This document shows, piece by piece, positions 54,500-64,000 of a stretch of DNA of 64,000 nucleotides. The DNA is from an uncultured Lachnospiraceae bacterium. GTDB taxonomy: Bacteria > Bacillota > Clostridia > Lachnospirales > Lachnospiraceae. How positions within the stretch are numbered: the first letter of the stretch is position 1; each line of letters starts with the position of its first letter. Location of the stretch: NCBI GenBank assembly GCA_947644545.1, contig CANRZW010000008.1, positions 50,747-114,746 on the forward strand, read 5' to 3'. The notes beneath the pieces are model-generated. The model worked only from the letters and a program-made list of their open reading frames with translations, was not told the DNA's origin and did no database searches. The position numbers were made by a program, and so were the translations under genes.

Positions 54500-56950
54500 A
54501 TGCAGCCACAGTTTACGGACAAGGCAAAAGCAGCATTGATGCTGGCCGAGAGAGCAGCCAGAAGTTTACGGCAGAGTTATATCGGAAGCGAACATATCCT
54601 GATCGGACTGCTTCGGGAAAATACAGGTGTGGCAGCCACTGTGTTGTTAAATAACGGGGTGGATGTCGTACAGCTGAAGGAAATGATTAAGGATCTGATC
54701 GCACCGGAGAGTTCGATTTTGATCGCAGAGAGGGACGGCTATTCCCCGCGCGCGCAGAGTATTCTGGATGAGGCGCACAGGCAGGCAGAGAGGTTTCACA
54801 GCGATAAGACCGGTACGGAGCATATCCTGCTGGCGATGTTGAAGGAGGGAGAGAACGTAGCGGTCAGGCTGCTCAATACCATGGGGATATCCATACAGAA
54901 GCTGTATGTGGATGTCCTGGTTGCCATGGGAGAGGACGGGGCGCTTTATAAGGAAGACCTTGGCAGAAAACAGGGCAGGAAAAAGAGCGGCGCTTCCACG
55001 CTGGAGCAGTACAGCCGTGACCTGACGGCGCTTGCTAGGGAAGGCAGACTGGATCCGGTGATCGGCAGGGAAGAGGAGATCACGAGAGTCGTCCAGATTC
55101 TGAGCCGCAGGACCAAGAACAATCCCTGTCTGATCGGAGAACCGGGGGTAGGTAAGACGGCCGTGGTGGAGGGACTCGCATCGAGGATCGTGACGGGCGA
55201 CGTGCCTTTTACGGTGCAGAATAAGCGGGTGCTGACCCTGGATCTTTCCGGCATGGTTGCCGGCAGTAAATACCGCGGTGAGTTTGAGGAGCGGATCAAG
55301 AAAGTGATCCGGGAAGTGATCGAGGACGGTGAGATCGTGCTTTTCTTAGACGAGATGCACACGATCATCGGCGCCGGAGGCGCAGAGGGCGCTATCGACG
55401 CGTCTAATATCTTAAAGCCGTCCCTTGCCCGGGGTGAGATCCAGCTGATCGGCGCGACCACGATCGCAGAATACAGGAAATACGTGGAGCGGGATGCGGC
55501 GTTGGAACGGAGATTCCAGCCGGTTACCGTGGAAGAGCCGACCGTGGAGGAGGCGGAAAATATTCTCCGCGGCATTGCCCACAAATATGAAGAGCACCAT
55601 CGTGTTACGATCACGCCGGAGGCGATCGGTGCTGCCGTGGCGCTTTCTGCCAGATATATCAATGACAGGAACCTGCCGGATAAGGCAATCGACCTGATTG
55701 ACGAGGCGGCAGCGGCGGTGCGGCTTAAGGTGACGGGACAGCCGGATAAACTGCGGGAGCTGGCGGACGAGATCAAGAAGATCGATCTGCAGATCGAACG
55801 CTCGATCCGCATGGAAGCATTCACGCAGGCGGCAGAACTAAAGAAGAAACAGGGAGAATGTATTAAGAAATACGACCGATTGGTTAAGCGGATGGAACGC
55901 GAGGAGGAGAAGCGCAGTTACGTAGTCGGTGAGAACGAGATCGCGGAAGTAGTGGCTCTCTGGACGAAGATTCCGGTGAAAAAGCTGGCGGAGAAAGAGA
56001 GTGAACGCCTGCTGAAACTGGAATCCATCCTGCATAAGCGGGTAATCGGACAGGAGGAGGCGGTGACGGCCGTTTCCAAGGCCATGCGCAGAGGAAGAGT
56101 GGGATTACAGGATCCTAACCGTCCGATCGGTTCGTTCCTCTTTCTGGGGCCGACCGGTGTGGGTAAGACGGAGCTCAGCAAGGCGTTGGCGGAGGCAATG
56201 TTCGGTTCGGAGAATGCATTGATCCGTGTGGATATGTCGGAGTATATGGAAGGGCATTCCGTTTCCAAGATGATCGGCTCGCCTCCGGGGTATGTGGGAT
56301 TCGAGGAAGGCGGACAATTATCGGAGAAAATACGCCGCAATCCTTATTCGGTGGTATTGTTTGACGAGATCGAGAAGGCGCATCCGGATGTGTTTAATGT
56401 GCTGCTGCAGGTGTTGGATGACGGGCACATCACGGATTCCAAGGGAAGGAAAGTCAGCTTCAAGAATACGATTCTGATCATGACCTCCAACGCGGGAGCG
56501 CAGCGGATCATCGATCCCAAGAATCTCGGCTTCGGAACGCAGCAGACACAGCAGCAGGATTACGATAAGATGAAGTCCAATGTGATGGAAGAGGTGAAAA
56601 GGCTCTTTAAGCCGGAGTTTATCAATCGTATCGATGAGATTATGGTCTTCCATCCGCTCAACAGGGAGGATATGAAGAAGATCACCACGCTGTTGTCGGG
56701 CAGTCTGATCAGACGATGCAGGGAGCAGATGGATATCCAGCTGACGATCACGCCGGCCGTGAAGGAATGGCTGATCGACAAGCATATGGATACGAAGATG
56801 GGGGCAAGGCCGATGAAGCGGGCCATCCAGTCCGAGATTGAGGATGCGCTGGCGGAGGAGATCCTGTCCGGACGTGTCAGAAGCGGGGAACAGGTATCGG
56901 TCGGACTTAAGAATAAGCAGATCGTGTTCACGGCGCGGACGAATGCGTAA
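54500..56950 (+). CDS. clpC: ClpC-type AAA+ unfoldase
   Basis: An 816-residue Hsp100 protein that unfolds substrates for the ClpP protease. Two Clp N repeats (residues 1-145) are followed by the first AAA domain (Walker [11 protein letters not shown]), a UVR-like middle segment ([19 protein letters not shown]), and the second AAA domain (GPTGVGKTE) with the usual C-terminal domain. The start is the ATG at 54500, with AGGAGAAAGGA about eleven bases upstream. The usual ctsR-mcsA-mcsB companions are missing from this locus. Confidence 0.92.
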   Translation: MQPQFTDKAKAALMLAERAARSLRQSYIGSEHILIGLLRENTGVAATVLLNNGVDVVQLKEMIKDLIAPESSILIAERDGYSPRAQSILDEAHRQAERFHSDKTGTEHILLAMLKEGENVAVRLLNTMGISIQKLYVDVLVAMGEDGALYKEDLGRKQGRKKSGASTLEQYSRDLTALAREGRLDPVIGREEEITRVVQILSRRTKNNPCLIGEPGVGKTAVVEGLASRIVTGDVPFTVQNKRVLTLDLSGMVAGSKYRGEFEERIKKVIREVIEDGEIVLFLDEMHTIIGAGGAEGAIDASNILKPSLARGEIQLIGATTIAEYRKYVERDAALERRFQPVTVEEPTVEEAENILRGIAHKYEEHHRVTITPEAIGAAVALSARYINDRNLPDKAIDLIDEAAAAVRLKVTGQPDKLRELADEIKKIDLQIERSIRMEAFTQAAELKKKQGECIKKYDRLVKRMEREEEKRSYVVGENEIAEVVALWTKIPVKKLAEKESERLLKLESILHKRVIGQEEAVTAVSKAMRRGRVGLQDPNRPIGSFLFLGPTGVGKTELSKALAEAMFGSENALIRVDMSEYMEGHSVSKMIGSPPGYVGFEEGGQLSEKIRRNPYSVVLFDEIEKAHPDVFNVLLQVLDDGHITDSKGRKVSFKNTILIMTSNAGAQRIIDPKNLGFGTQQTQQQDYDKMKSNVMEEVKRLFKPEFINRIDEIMVFHPLNREDMKKITTLLSGSLIRRCREQMDIQLTITPAVKEWLIDKHMDTKMGARPMKRAIQSEIEDALAEEILSGRVRSGEQVSVGLKNKQIVFTARTNA

Positions 56951-57021
56951 CACGTATACTGCTGTAGTACGGAAAAGAAAAATCGGAATAAAATAAATAA
57001 GAGAACCTGGAGGGAAATACG

Positions 57022-57444
57022 ATGGCAGTAGTAGAAGAATTATTGCGTACAGAGGAAAATGGCGCGATCAGTTTTGGCAATTACAAGCTGGATGCGAAGG
57101 CTAAAGTGGAAGACTATGAGCATGGCGGAGATCTGTATAAGGTAAAGACCTACCGGAAGTTGACCAAACTAGAGAAGAACGGGATGTTTGCCTACGAATC
57201 CGAGCCCGGAACGAGTGTGCTGCAATTTGTGGAGACGGAGAACGGCGTCAGTTTCCTGGTGGAAAGCGATGCGGATGCACAGATCACGGTAGGCCTGGAA
57301 GAAGATACGGAATACAGTGTCAGCGTAGGAGAGTCCAAGATCGGCGCGATGAAGACAAACTTAAGCGGTAAGCTGAGCATCAGCGTGGAATTGGAGAATA
57401 CCGGCGAAGTTGCGGTCAAGATGGAAAAGATCAAGAATGGCTAA
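57022..57444 (+). CDS. Conserved 140-residue protein coupled to radA
   Basis: A small, acidic, mostly beta-stranded protein without signal peptide or membrane segment. I recall similar Lachnospiraceae proteins carrying the label endosialidase, but no sialidase motif is visible, so I do not use that name. Conserved-looking parts are GDLYKVKTYRKLTKLEKNGMF and the C-terminal NLSGKLSISVEL. Its stop overlaps the radA start by eight bases, which suggests coupled translation. Function unknown. Confidence 0.7.
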   Translation: MAVVEELLRTEENGAISFGNYKLDAKAKVEDYEHGGDLYKVKTYRKLTKLEKNGMFAYESEPGTSVLQFVETENGVSFLVESDADAQITVGLEEDTEYSVSVGESKIGAMKTNLSGKLSISVELENTGEVAVKMEKIKNG

Positions 57445-58804
57445 AGGAAAAGGAACGACGGTTTTTTATTGTCAGAATTGCGGTTATGAATCTTCCAAGT
57501 GGATGGGGCAATGTCCCGGATGCAGGGAGTGGAACACGATGGTGGAAGAGAAGGCATCTCCAACGACCCGGGGCGGCAGCCGCGGTGTACATAAGAGGGA
57601 GATAAGCAGTCCCGCCAGCCTATCGGAGGTCAGCATACAGGAGGAGAGCCGTATGCTGACCCATATGGAAGAACTGGACAGAGTGCTGGGCGGCGGAATC
57701 GTGCCCGGCTCTTTGACGTTGGTAGGCGGCGATCCGGGCATCGGGAAGTCCACATTGCTTCTGCAGGTCTGCCGGGAGCTGGCGGCGGATGGAAGAAAGG
57801 TGCTGTATATATCCGGGGAGGAGTCTCTGCGGCAGATTAAGATCAGGGCCAACAGGCTGGGTGAGTTTTCGGACAATCTGCTTCTGTTATGCGAGACGGG
57901 ACTGGCGACCGTGGAGCAGACGATCCGCAGTGTTATGCCGGATGTGGCGATCATAGATTCGATCCAGACCATGTATGACGAAGAGATCTCCGCCGCACCG
58001 GGGAGCGTGTCACAGGTGCGGGAGACGACAGGCGTCCTGCTGCAGCTTGCGAAAGGATTGAATGTTTCCGTCTTTATCGTGGGCCATGTGACCAAGGAGG
58101 GAACCGTGGCGGGGCCGAGAGTCCTGGAGCATATGGTGGATACGGTGCTGTATTTTGAGGGCGACAGACATGCCTCCTACCGTATCCTGCGCGGGGTTAA
58201 GAACCGGTTTGGCTCCACGAACGAGATCGGCGTATTCGAGATGAAGGCGGAAGGGCTTGTGGAGGTAAAGAATCCTTCGGAGTTTATGTTGAGCGGCAAA
58301 CCGGAAGGGGCGAGCGGATCGGTGGTATCCTGTTCGATGGAGGGAACGCGACCGATTCTTCTGGAGATACAGGCGCTTGTGTGTCACAGCAATTTCGGGA
58401 TTCCGCGCAGACAGGCGATCGGTACGGATTTTAACAGGGTCAATCTGTTGATGGCGGTATTGGAGAAAAGGCTGAATCTGCAGATGTCGGATTGTGATGC
58501 CTATGTGAATCTGGCGGGCGGCATCAGGATCGTGGAGCCGGCCATCGATCTGGGAATCGCTATGGCGGTGGTGTCAAGTTTCAAGAACAGGGCAATAGAC
58601 GATAAGACGATTGTTTTCGGGGAGATTGGCTTAAGCGGTGAGGTGCGGGGCGTTTCCATGGTGGAGCAGAGGGTGGCGGAGGCTGCCAAGCTGGGATTTA
58701 CGACCTGTGTCATGCCGGAAGTCAACAAAAGCCAGGTGCATCGTATTGAAGGAATCAGGCTGATCGGTGTGCGAACGGTGCGGGATGCGGTTGATCTGAT
58801 ATAA
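57437..58804 (+). CDS. radA: DNA repair protein RadA
   Basis: A 455-residue helicase-like RecA paralogue that helps process recombination intermediates. It has the N-terminal C4 zinc finger (CQNCGYESSKW...CPGC), Walker A GDPGIGKST, the RadA-specific KNRFGSTNE motif, and a C-terminal Lon-like domain. The ATG at 57437 is chosen because MAKGKGTTVFYCQNCG is the standard start; upstream in-frame codons overlap the previous gene. The region after the stop is AT-rich and leads into the LCP gene. Confidence 0.94.
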   Translation: MAKGKGTTVFYCQNCGYESSKWMGQCPGCREWNTMVEEKASPTTRGGSRGVHKREISSPASLSEVSIQEESRMLTHMEELDRVLGGGIVPGSLTLVGGDPGIGKSTLLLQVCRELAADGRKVLYISGEESLRQIKIRANRLGEFSDNLLLLCETGLATVEQTIRSVMPDVAIIDSIQTMYDEEISAAPGSVSQVRETTGVLLQLAKGLNVSVFIVGHVTKEGTVAGPRVLEHMVDTVLYFEGDRHASYRILRGVKNRFGSTNEIGVFEMKAEGLVEVKNPSEFMLSGKPEGASGSVVSCSMEGTRPILLEIQALVCHSNFGIPRRQAIGTDFNRVNLLMAVLEKRLNLQMSDCDAYVNLAGGIRIVEPAIDLGIAMAVVSSFKNRAIDDKTIVFGEIGLSGEVRGVSMVEQRVAEAAKLGFTTCVMPEVNKSQVHRIEGIRLIGVRTVRDAVDLI

Positions 58805-59018
58805 AATATAACAAAAATGTAACATATTTGTTCAAAAATTTAATATTTCTTAATTTTTATATGTTCAAATATGGTTTTTTGTGGTAGGATAGTGGAAGTG
58901 TATTTTTGTTTTATGCTGAAAGTAGAAATGAATTAAGTTGTTGGCGATACACATAGACATAAGATTCTTATGGCATAATAGTGGAGTGACACCGTGAACT
59001 TGGACAAAGGAGTTATTT

Positions 59019-60212
59019 ATGGACAAGCAGACACAGGATTCTCAGAAGCAGGCAAAGAGTAAGGATCCTACAGATAACAGGGAGGCTGAAATCACCAAGG
59101 AGCAGGCCGGAGCGGCTGAGAATGCAGAGATTCAGTCAGAGGAAGGCAAAAACAGTAAGAGCGGGCGCAGGTGGATCAGGAATATTCCGCTGCTGATCGC
59201 GGAGCTCTGTATCCTGGCGGTTGCGATCGGCATCATGTATGTTGTTGTGACGACAACAGACGAGGTGGAGCGTAAGGAGATCGACAAAGAGCAGATCATC
59301 ATCAATAAAGAGGTGAAGGAGACGCAGAGGGAAGAGGAGCACGTTTCCAAGGGATACCGCAATATTGCGCTGTTCGGTGTGGATGCCAGAGACGGAGAGC
59401 TGGGCAGGGGTACCAGAAGTGACAGTATCATCATAGCCAGCATCAATCAGGATACGCAGGAGATCAAACTTGTCTCGGTTTTCAGAGATACCTTTCTGAA
59501 TCTGAGCAATGATTCATACAATAAGTGTAACGCGGCCTATGCACAGGGCGGACCGGAGCAGGCGATCAGCATGTTGAATACCAACCTGGATCTTGATATT
59601 ACGGATTATGTGACAGTCGGTTTCGGTGGACTGATCGATTCGGTGGATGCCCTGGGCGGAATCGAGATGGAAGTTACGGATGCGGAGATCATCCATCTGA
59701 ACAATTACCAGTTGACGATGTCCGAGGAACTGGGAGTGGATTATACGCCGATCAAGCACAGCGGCAGACAGCTGCTGAACGGGATGCAGGCTACCGCTTA
59801 CTGCCGGATCCGCTACACCAAAGGGGATGATTTCCGGAGAGCGGAGCGTCAGAGAGACGTTCTGATGGCGATGATGGAGAAGGCCAAGCAGTCGTCTGTC
59901 AGTTCCTTAAGGGAAATGGTCAATGCTATTTTACCGGAGGTGGAAACCTCTCTGGGCGTGAACGAGATCATCAGCGTCCTGGGCAGCGTGGCGGGTTATA
60001 ACGTCGTGGCAAGCGACGGGTTTCCGTTTGAGGATGGCCGCAGGGGAGCGACGGTAGGCAGTAAGGGAAGCTGTGTTATTCCGGATGATCTGGAAGAGAA
60101 TGTTGTAGAGCTGCATGAGCTTCTGTATCCGGAGATCACCTATAAGCCTTCCAGGCAGGTAATGACGATCAGCGATGAGATCGAGTCGCTGACTGCAGAA
60201 TTCGTGCAGTAG
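59019..60212 (+). CDS. LytR-CpsA-Psr family protein
   Basis: A 397-residue membrane-anchored protein. An acidic cytoplasmic N-terminus of about 60 residues precedes one transmembrane segment (IPLLIAELCILAVAIGIMYVV), then the extracytoplasmic LCP domain with conserved arginines and aspartates (FGVDARD, GTRSDSIIIASI, FRDTFL and RYTKGDDFRRAERQRDVL). LCP enzymes attach polymers such as teichoic acids or capsule to peptidoglycan. AAAGGAG precedes the start. Upstream sequence at 58881-58890 has an extended -10-like TGGTAGGAT. Confidence 0.9.
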   Translation: MDKQTQDSQKQAKSKDPTDNREAEITKEQAGAAENAEIQSEEGKNSKSGRRWIRNIPLLIAELCILAVAIGIMYVVVTTTDEVERKEIDKEQIIINKEVKETQREEEHVSKGYRNIALFGVDARDGELGRGTRSDSIIIASINQDTQEIKLVSVFRDTFLNLSNDSYNKCNAAYAQGGPEQAISMLNTNLDLDITDYVTVGFGGLIDSVDALGGIEMEVTDAEIIHLNNYQLTMSEELGVDYTPIKHSGRQLLNGMQATAYCRIRYTKGDDFRRAERQRDVLMAMMEKAKQSSVSSLREMVNAILPEVETSLGVNEIISVLGSVAGYNVVASDGFPFEDGRRGATVGSKGSCVIPDDLEENVVELHELLYPEITYKPSRQVMTISDEIESLTAEFVQ

Positions 60213-60315
60213 AAATGAAAAAGAATTATATTAATTGAATGTTCGGAGATGTTTATGGCAGTGGTTGGATACATTCCGACTGCTGCTTTTTATCATATGG
60301 GGGATGAGGCTGAGA

Positions 60316-62049
60316 ATGAGAAAACTACTCGTATACTTAAAAGACTACAGGAAGGAGACGATACTGGCGCCGCTTTTTAAGATGTTGGAGGCTACCTTCG
60401 AGCTGTTTGTGCCGCTTGTGATGGCGGCAGTCATCGATCAGGGAATCGGCAGCCGCAATATCTCCTACGTGCTGCGGATGGGCGGCGTGCTTGTGATGCT
60501 TGGCGTGATCGGCCTGGCCTGTTCCATCACGGCGCAGTATTTCTCTGCGAAGGCGGCGGTGGGTGTTTCCACGAAGTTAAAACACGCGCTTTTTGCTCAT
60601 ATTCAGGGGCTGTCTTACACGGAGATCGACACGCTGGGAACCGCGACGATGATCACCCGGATGACTTCCGATGTGAACCAGGTACAGAGCGGTGTGAATA
60701 TGGTGCTGCGGTTGTTTCTGCGCTCGCCCTTTATCGTATTCGGCGCCATGGTGATGGCGTTTACCATTGACGTGAAGGCGGCGTTTATTTTCGTCGTGAC
60801 GATCCCGGCGCTCTCGGTTGTGGTATTCGGCATTATGATGTGGACGATGCCGCTGTTCAAGAAGGTGCAGGCCGGGCTGGACAGCGTACTGGGAGCTACC
60901 AGAGAGAATCTTACGGGCGCCAGGGTCATTCGTGCCTTTAACAAGGAGCAGGAAGAGATCGAAGCTTTCGAGCAGAAGAACGGCGCACTGGCGCATATGC
61001 AGCTGTTCGTTGGCAAGATTTCGGCGCTGACCAATCCCGTTACCTATATCATCATCAATGTGGCTACGGTGGTGCTGCTCTATACGGGCGCGGTGCGGGT
61101 GAACGAGGGGACCATTACACAGGGTGAGGTCGTGGCATTGGTCAACTATATGTCCCAGATACTGATCGAGCTGGTGAAGCTGGCGAATCTGATCATCACA
61201 ATCACCAAGGCACTGGCTTGTGCGAACCGGATCCAGAGTGTATTCGAGATCGAATCCAGTATGACATGGGAGCAGAAGTTGACGGAATCGGAAGAAAGCG
61301 TGAACGGGGATACGGAGGATGAGGTGGTATTCGACCATGTCTGCCTGACTTATGCAGGCGCCGGGGCAGAATCGCTGACGGATCTGGATTTTCGTGTGAA
61401 AAAAGGACAGACGGTGGGCATCATCGGCGGCACGGGTTCCGGTAAGACCTCTTTGATCAATATGATACCGCGCTTCTACGATGCGACGAAGGGGCATGTA
61501 CGGATCAAAGGCAGGGACGTGCGGGAATACGGTATGGAAGAACTGCGGGAGATGATCGGCATCGTCCCCCAGAAGGCGGTGCTTTTCCAGGGAACGATCA
61601 GAGAGAATATGCAGTGGGGCAAGAGGAATGCGACGGATGCGCAGATCTGGCAGGCCATCGAGACGGCGCAGGCGAAGGAGTTCGTCGAGCAGAAGGACGG
61701 ACAGCTGGATGCGGCCGTGGCGCAGAGCGGAAGAAATCTCTCCGGCGGACAGCGGCAGCGTCTGACCATAGCAAGAGCCCTGACAGGGAAACCGGAGATC
61801 CTGATTCTGGACGACAGTGCATCGGCCCTCGATTATGCGACGGATGCGGCGCTCAGGCAGGCCATCCGGGATATGGAAGGCGATATGACGGTGTTTATTG
61901 TGTCCCAGCGGGCATCTTCGATCCAGTATGCGGATCAGATTATCGTGCTGGACGACGGGGAGATGGCGGATATCGGGACACATGCGGAGCTGCTTGAGCG
62001 GTGCGAGGTATATCAGGAGATTTATTACTCGCAGTACCCTAAGTCGTAA
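60316..62049 (+). CDS. ABC exporter half-transporter, degenerate-site subunit (second pair)
   Basis: A 578-residue permease/ATPase with six expected membrane segments. Walker A is GGTGSGKTS, the signature LSGGQRQR is intact, and Walker B reads ILILDDSASALD, with aspartate in place of the catalytic glutamate. The start at 60316 follows GAGG at 60306-60309; the longer frame back to 60235 lacks a ribosome site. It pairs with the gene at 62114. The pair repeats the asymmetric design seen at 8287-11953, though the sequences differ clearly. The cargo is unknown. Confidence 0.87.
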   Translation: MRKLLVYLKDYRKETILAPLFKMLEATFELFVPLVMAAVIDQGIGSRNISYVLRMGGVLVMLGVIGLACSITAQYFSAKAAVGVSTKLKHALFAHIQGLSYTEIDTLGTATMITRMTSDVNQVQSGVNMVLRLFLRSPFIVFGAMVMAFTIDVKAAFIFVVTIPALSVVVFGIMMWTMPLFKKVQAGLDSVLGATRENLTGARVIRAFNKEQEEIEAFEQKNGALAHMQLFVGKISALTNPVTYIIINVATVVLLYTGAVRVNEGTITQGEVVALVNYMSQILIELVKLANLIITITKALACANRIQSVFEIESSMTWEQKLTESEESVNGDTEDEVVFDHVCLTYAGAGAESLTDLDFRVKKGQTVGIIGGTGSGKTSLINMIPRFYDATKGHVRIKGRDVREYGMEELREMIGIVPQKAVLFQGTIRENMQWGKRNATDAQIWQAIETAQAKEFVEQKDGQLDAAVAQSGRNLSGGQRQRLTIARALTGKPEILILDDSASALDYATDAALRQAIRDMEGDMTVFIVSQRASSIQYADQIIVLDDGEMADIGTHAELLERCEVYQEIYYSQYPKS

Positions 62050-62113
62050 GGGAGAGCTAAGGGGTGCGAAGTGTTGTGCACCGGGATGATTTTGGAAGGG
62101 GAGTAGAGTTAAG

Positions 62114-63880
62114 ATGGCGAAATCTGGGAATGACAACAGGCAGAAGGGAACGCTGCGCAAGGTGCTGCGGTATATCAGAAGATATTGGATTTATCTGGCG
62201 TTATCGATCTTTATGGCGGCCGTTACCGTGACATTGACTTTGTATCTTCCGATCCTCACCGGCCGGGTGATCGACCTGATCATCGAGCAGGGCCGGGTGG
62301 ATTTTGAAGGTGTATTTGCGATTCTGAGACAGATGGCGGTGGTGATCGGGATCACGGCGGCGGCCCAGTGGATCATGAATATCTGTAACAATAAGATGAC
62401 GTACCGTATCGTGCAGGATATCCGGGATGAGGCGTTTAGGCGCATCGAGATCCTGCCGCTCAAATATATCGACGAACACTCCTACGGGGAAGTGGTGAGC
62501 CGGGTGATCGCCGATGTGGATCAGTTTGCGGACGGCCTGCTGATGGGCTTTACACAGTTCTTTACAGGAGTGATTACGATTCTGGGCACATTGGGCTTTA
62601 TGCTCAGCGTCAATGTGGGCATTACGGGCGTGGTAGTGCTGATCACGCCGTTATCTTTCCTGGTGGCGGCTTTTATCGCCAAGAAGACGTTCGTCATGTT
62701 CCGGGCGCAGTCGGAGACGAGAGGCGAGCAGACGGCGCTGATTGAGGAGATGATCGGCAACCAGAAAGTGGTGCAGGCTTTTTCTCATGAGGATGAGGCG
62801 TTAGAAGAGTTTGACGAGATCAACGGCAGACTGGAGAAATGCTCCCTGAAAGCGATCTTCTATTCGTCTATCACCAATCCTTCTACCAGATTCGTCAACA
62901 ATCTGGTGTATGCGGGCGTTGCGGTGACGGGCGCGGTGTTTGCGATCCGTGGCGGCATCAGTGTAGGACAGCTGTCCTGTTTCCTAAGTTATGCGAACCA
63001 GTATACGAAACCTTTTAACGAGATTTCCGGCGTGGTGACGGAGCTGCAGAATGCCCTTGCCTGTGCGGCCAGGATCTTCGCGCTGATCGAGGAAGAGCCG
63101 CAGATGCCGGACAAGGAGAACGCGCTTTCCCTGGGGCATGTGGAGGGCAGGATCGATTTGGAACATGTGGACTTCTCCTACGTGCCGGATAAGAAGCTGA
63201 TCACGGACTTCAACCTGTCGGTGAGGCCGGGCCAGCGTGTGGCCATCGTCGGGCCGACCGGCTGCGGGAAGACAACGGTCATCAATCTGCTGATGCGTTT
63301 CTATGATGTGAATTCCGGGAGCATCCGGGTGGAAGGAAACGATATAAGGGATGTGACGAGAAAGAGCCTGCGGGCCAACTATGGCATGGTGCTGCAGGAG
63401 ACCTGGTTAAAAGGCGGAACGGTCAGAGACAATATCGTGATGGGTAAGCCGGAGGCTACCGAGGAGGAAGTGATCGCTGCGGCCAAGGCGTCTCACGCCC
63501 ACAGCTTTATCAAGAGGCTTCCGGACGGGTATGACACGGTGATCGCCGAGGACGGTGGTAATCTCTCGCAGGGGCAGAAGCAGCTTCTGTGCATCACGAG
63601 AGTCATGCTGTGTCTGCCGCCCATGCTGATTCTGGACGAAGCGACCTCCTCTATCGATACGAGAACGGAGATCCGTATCCAGAAGGCTTTCGCGGCGATG
63701 ATGGAGGGAAGAACCAGCTTCATCGTGGCTCACAGACTGTCCACGATCAGAGAGGCAGACGTGATTCTGGTTATGAAAGACGGCAATATCATCGAGCAGG
63801 GTGATCACGAGACGCTGCTGCAGCGAAACGGATTCTATGCGACGCTGTACAACAGCCAGTTCGTGGGATACAGCGCGTAG
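62114..63880 (+). CDS. ABC exporter half-transporter, catalytic-site subunit (second pair)
   Basis: A 588-residue partner with Walker A GPTGCGKTT, altered signature LSQGQKQ and Walker B MLILDEATSSID, which keeps the catalytic glutamate. Its membrane part has six expected helices. It starts 64 bases after its partner behind a GGAAGGGGAG site. Proteins of this layout in Clostridia are usually called multidrug or lipid exporters, but no cargo can be read from the sequence. Confidence 0.88.
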   Translation: MAKSGNDNRQKGTLRKVLRYIRRYWIYLALSIFMAAVTVTLTLYLPILTGRVIDLIIEQGRVDFEGVFAILRQMAVVIGITAAAQWIMNICNNKMTYRIVQDIRDEAFRRIEILPLKYIDEHSYGEVVSRVIADVDQFADGLLMGFTQFFTGVITILGTLGFMLSVNVGITGVVVLITPLSFLVAAFIAKKTFVMFRAQSETRGEQTALIEEMIGNQKVVQAFSHEDEALEEFDEINGRLEKCSLKAIFYSSITNPSTRFVNNLVYAGVAVTGAVFAIRGGISVGQLSCFLSYANQYTKPFNEISGVVTELQNALACAARIFALIEEEPQMPDKENALSLGHVEGRIDLEHVDFSYVPDKKLITDFNLSVRPGQRVAIVGPTGCGKTTVINLLMRFYDVNSGSIRVEGNDIRDVTRKSLRANYGMVLQETWLKGGTVRDNIVMGKPEATEEEVIAAAKASHAHSFIKRLPDGYDTVIAEDGGNLSQGQKQLLCITRVMLCLPPMLILDEATSSIDTRTEIRIQKAFAAMMEGRTSFIVAHRLSTIREADVILVMKDGNIIEQGDHETLLQRNGFYATLYNSQFVGYSA

Positions 63881-63936
63881 AACAGACTCGATTATTCTGA
63901 TCCGGAATGCGCCAGGCATCCGGGCATATCAATTCT

Positions 63937-64000
63937 TTAATAGCGGGCGGCGTCCTCATTGTAATCCATGTATTCGGAACGGATATCAGTGATGGCGCCG
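63937..64000 (-). CDS. C-terminal end of an unidentified protein, cut by the window edge
   Basis: On the minus strand a frame enters from the right edge and ends at TAA (63939-63937) with the residues SEYMDYNEDAARY. The acidic, tyrosine-rich ending looks like real coding sequence, and convergence with the ABC gene fits, but only about 20 residues are visible and no family can be named. Confidence 0.4.
   Translation of the reverse strand, partial: GAITDIRSEYMDYNEDAARY

Noticed and set aside
60577..62160. A 527-codon minus-strand frame opposite the second exporter
   Set aside because: It mirrors an ABC half-transporter with complete Walker and signature motifs, so it is a shadow.

Overview
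The window looks like a chromosomal segment from a gut-type anaerobic Firmicute of the class Clostridia, most likely Lachnospiraceae. The grounds are the gene repertoire and neighbourhoods (LplB/LplC-type sugar permeases with large solute-binding lipoproteins, GH3 enzymes with inverted domain order, type-2 pyrF next to pyrE, a CD1871A-type mini protein in a thioredoxin/ferredoxin cluster), strong GGAGG ribosome sites, and a GC-rich composition. The genus is not determined. No tRNA, rRNA, CRISPR array or complete insertion sequence was seen.

Layout. 1-4012: tail of a probable GH43 enzyme, a FAD/Rieske oxidoreductase, lrgAB, and an SGNH hydrolase. 4357-6228: a redox cluster of thioredoxin-like lipoprotein, CXXC mini protein and membrane ferredoxin. 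6451-14746: a GH2 enzyme with beta-glucuronidase features, a heterodimeric ABC exporter, and a GH3 enzyme with inverted domain order. About 14880-18510: an AT-rich island with a HEPN-like protein and a 900-residue double-ATPase protein, the best candidate here for an undescribed (possibly antiviral) system. 18691-35844: a sugar-uptake and degradation region with a second inverted GH3, two AraC regulators, one permease pair, two near-identical solute-binding lipoproteins, a canonical-order GH3, a LacI regulator and a carboxylesterase. 36088-40939: a signalling cluster of hybrid histidine kinase, hemerythrin/CheX-like protein and Hpt protein. 41198-64000: mostly housekeeping genes: YdcF-like and TPR proteins, Nudix-pyrF-pyrE, an M29 peptidase, purE-purM-purN-purD, a zinc-ribbon/HTH protein, an SH3b membrane protein, GntR-clpC, radA, an LCP enzyme and a second heterodimeric ABC exporter.

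How it may work together. The carbohydrate region reads as a locus for importing and trimming plant-type oligosaccharides: the lipoproteins capture the sugar, the permease pair imports it, and the apparently cytoplasmic GH2, GH3 and esterase enzymes cut it. No ATPase for this importer is in the window; such systems commonly borrow a shared MsmX-type ATPase encoded elsewhere. The HEPN/ATPase island sits between the two inverted-order GH3 genes and is clearly lower in GC than both, which points to later insertion into the glycosidase cluster. Functions are read from motifs by eye; no database search was run.
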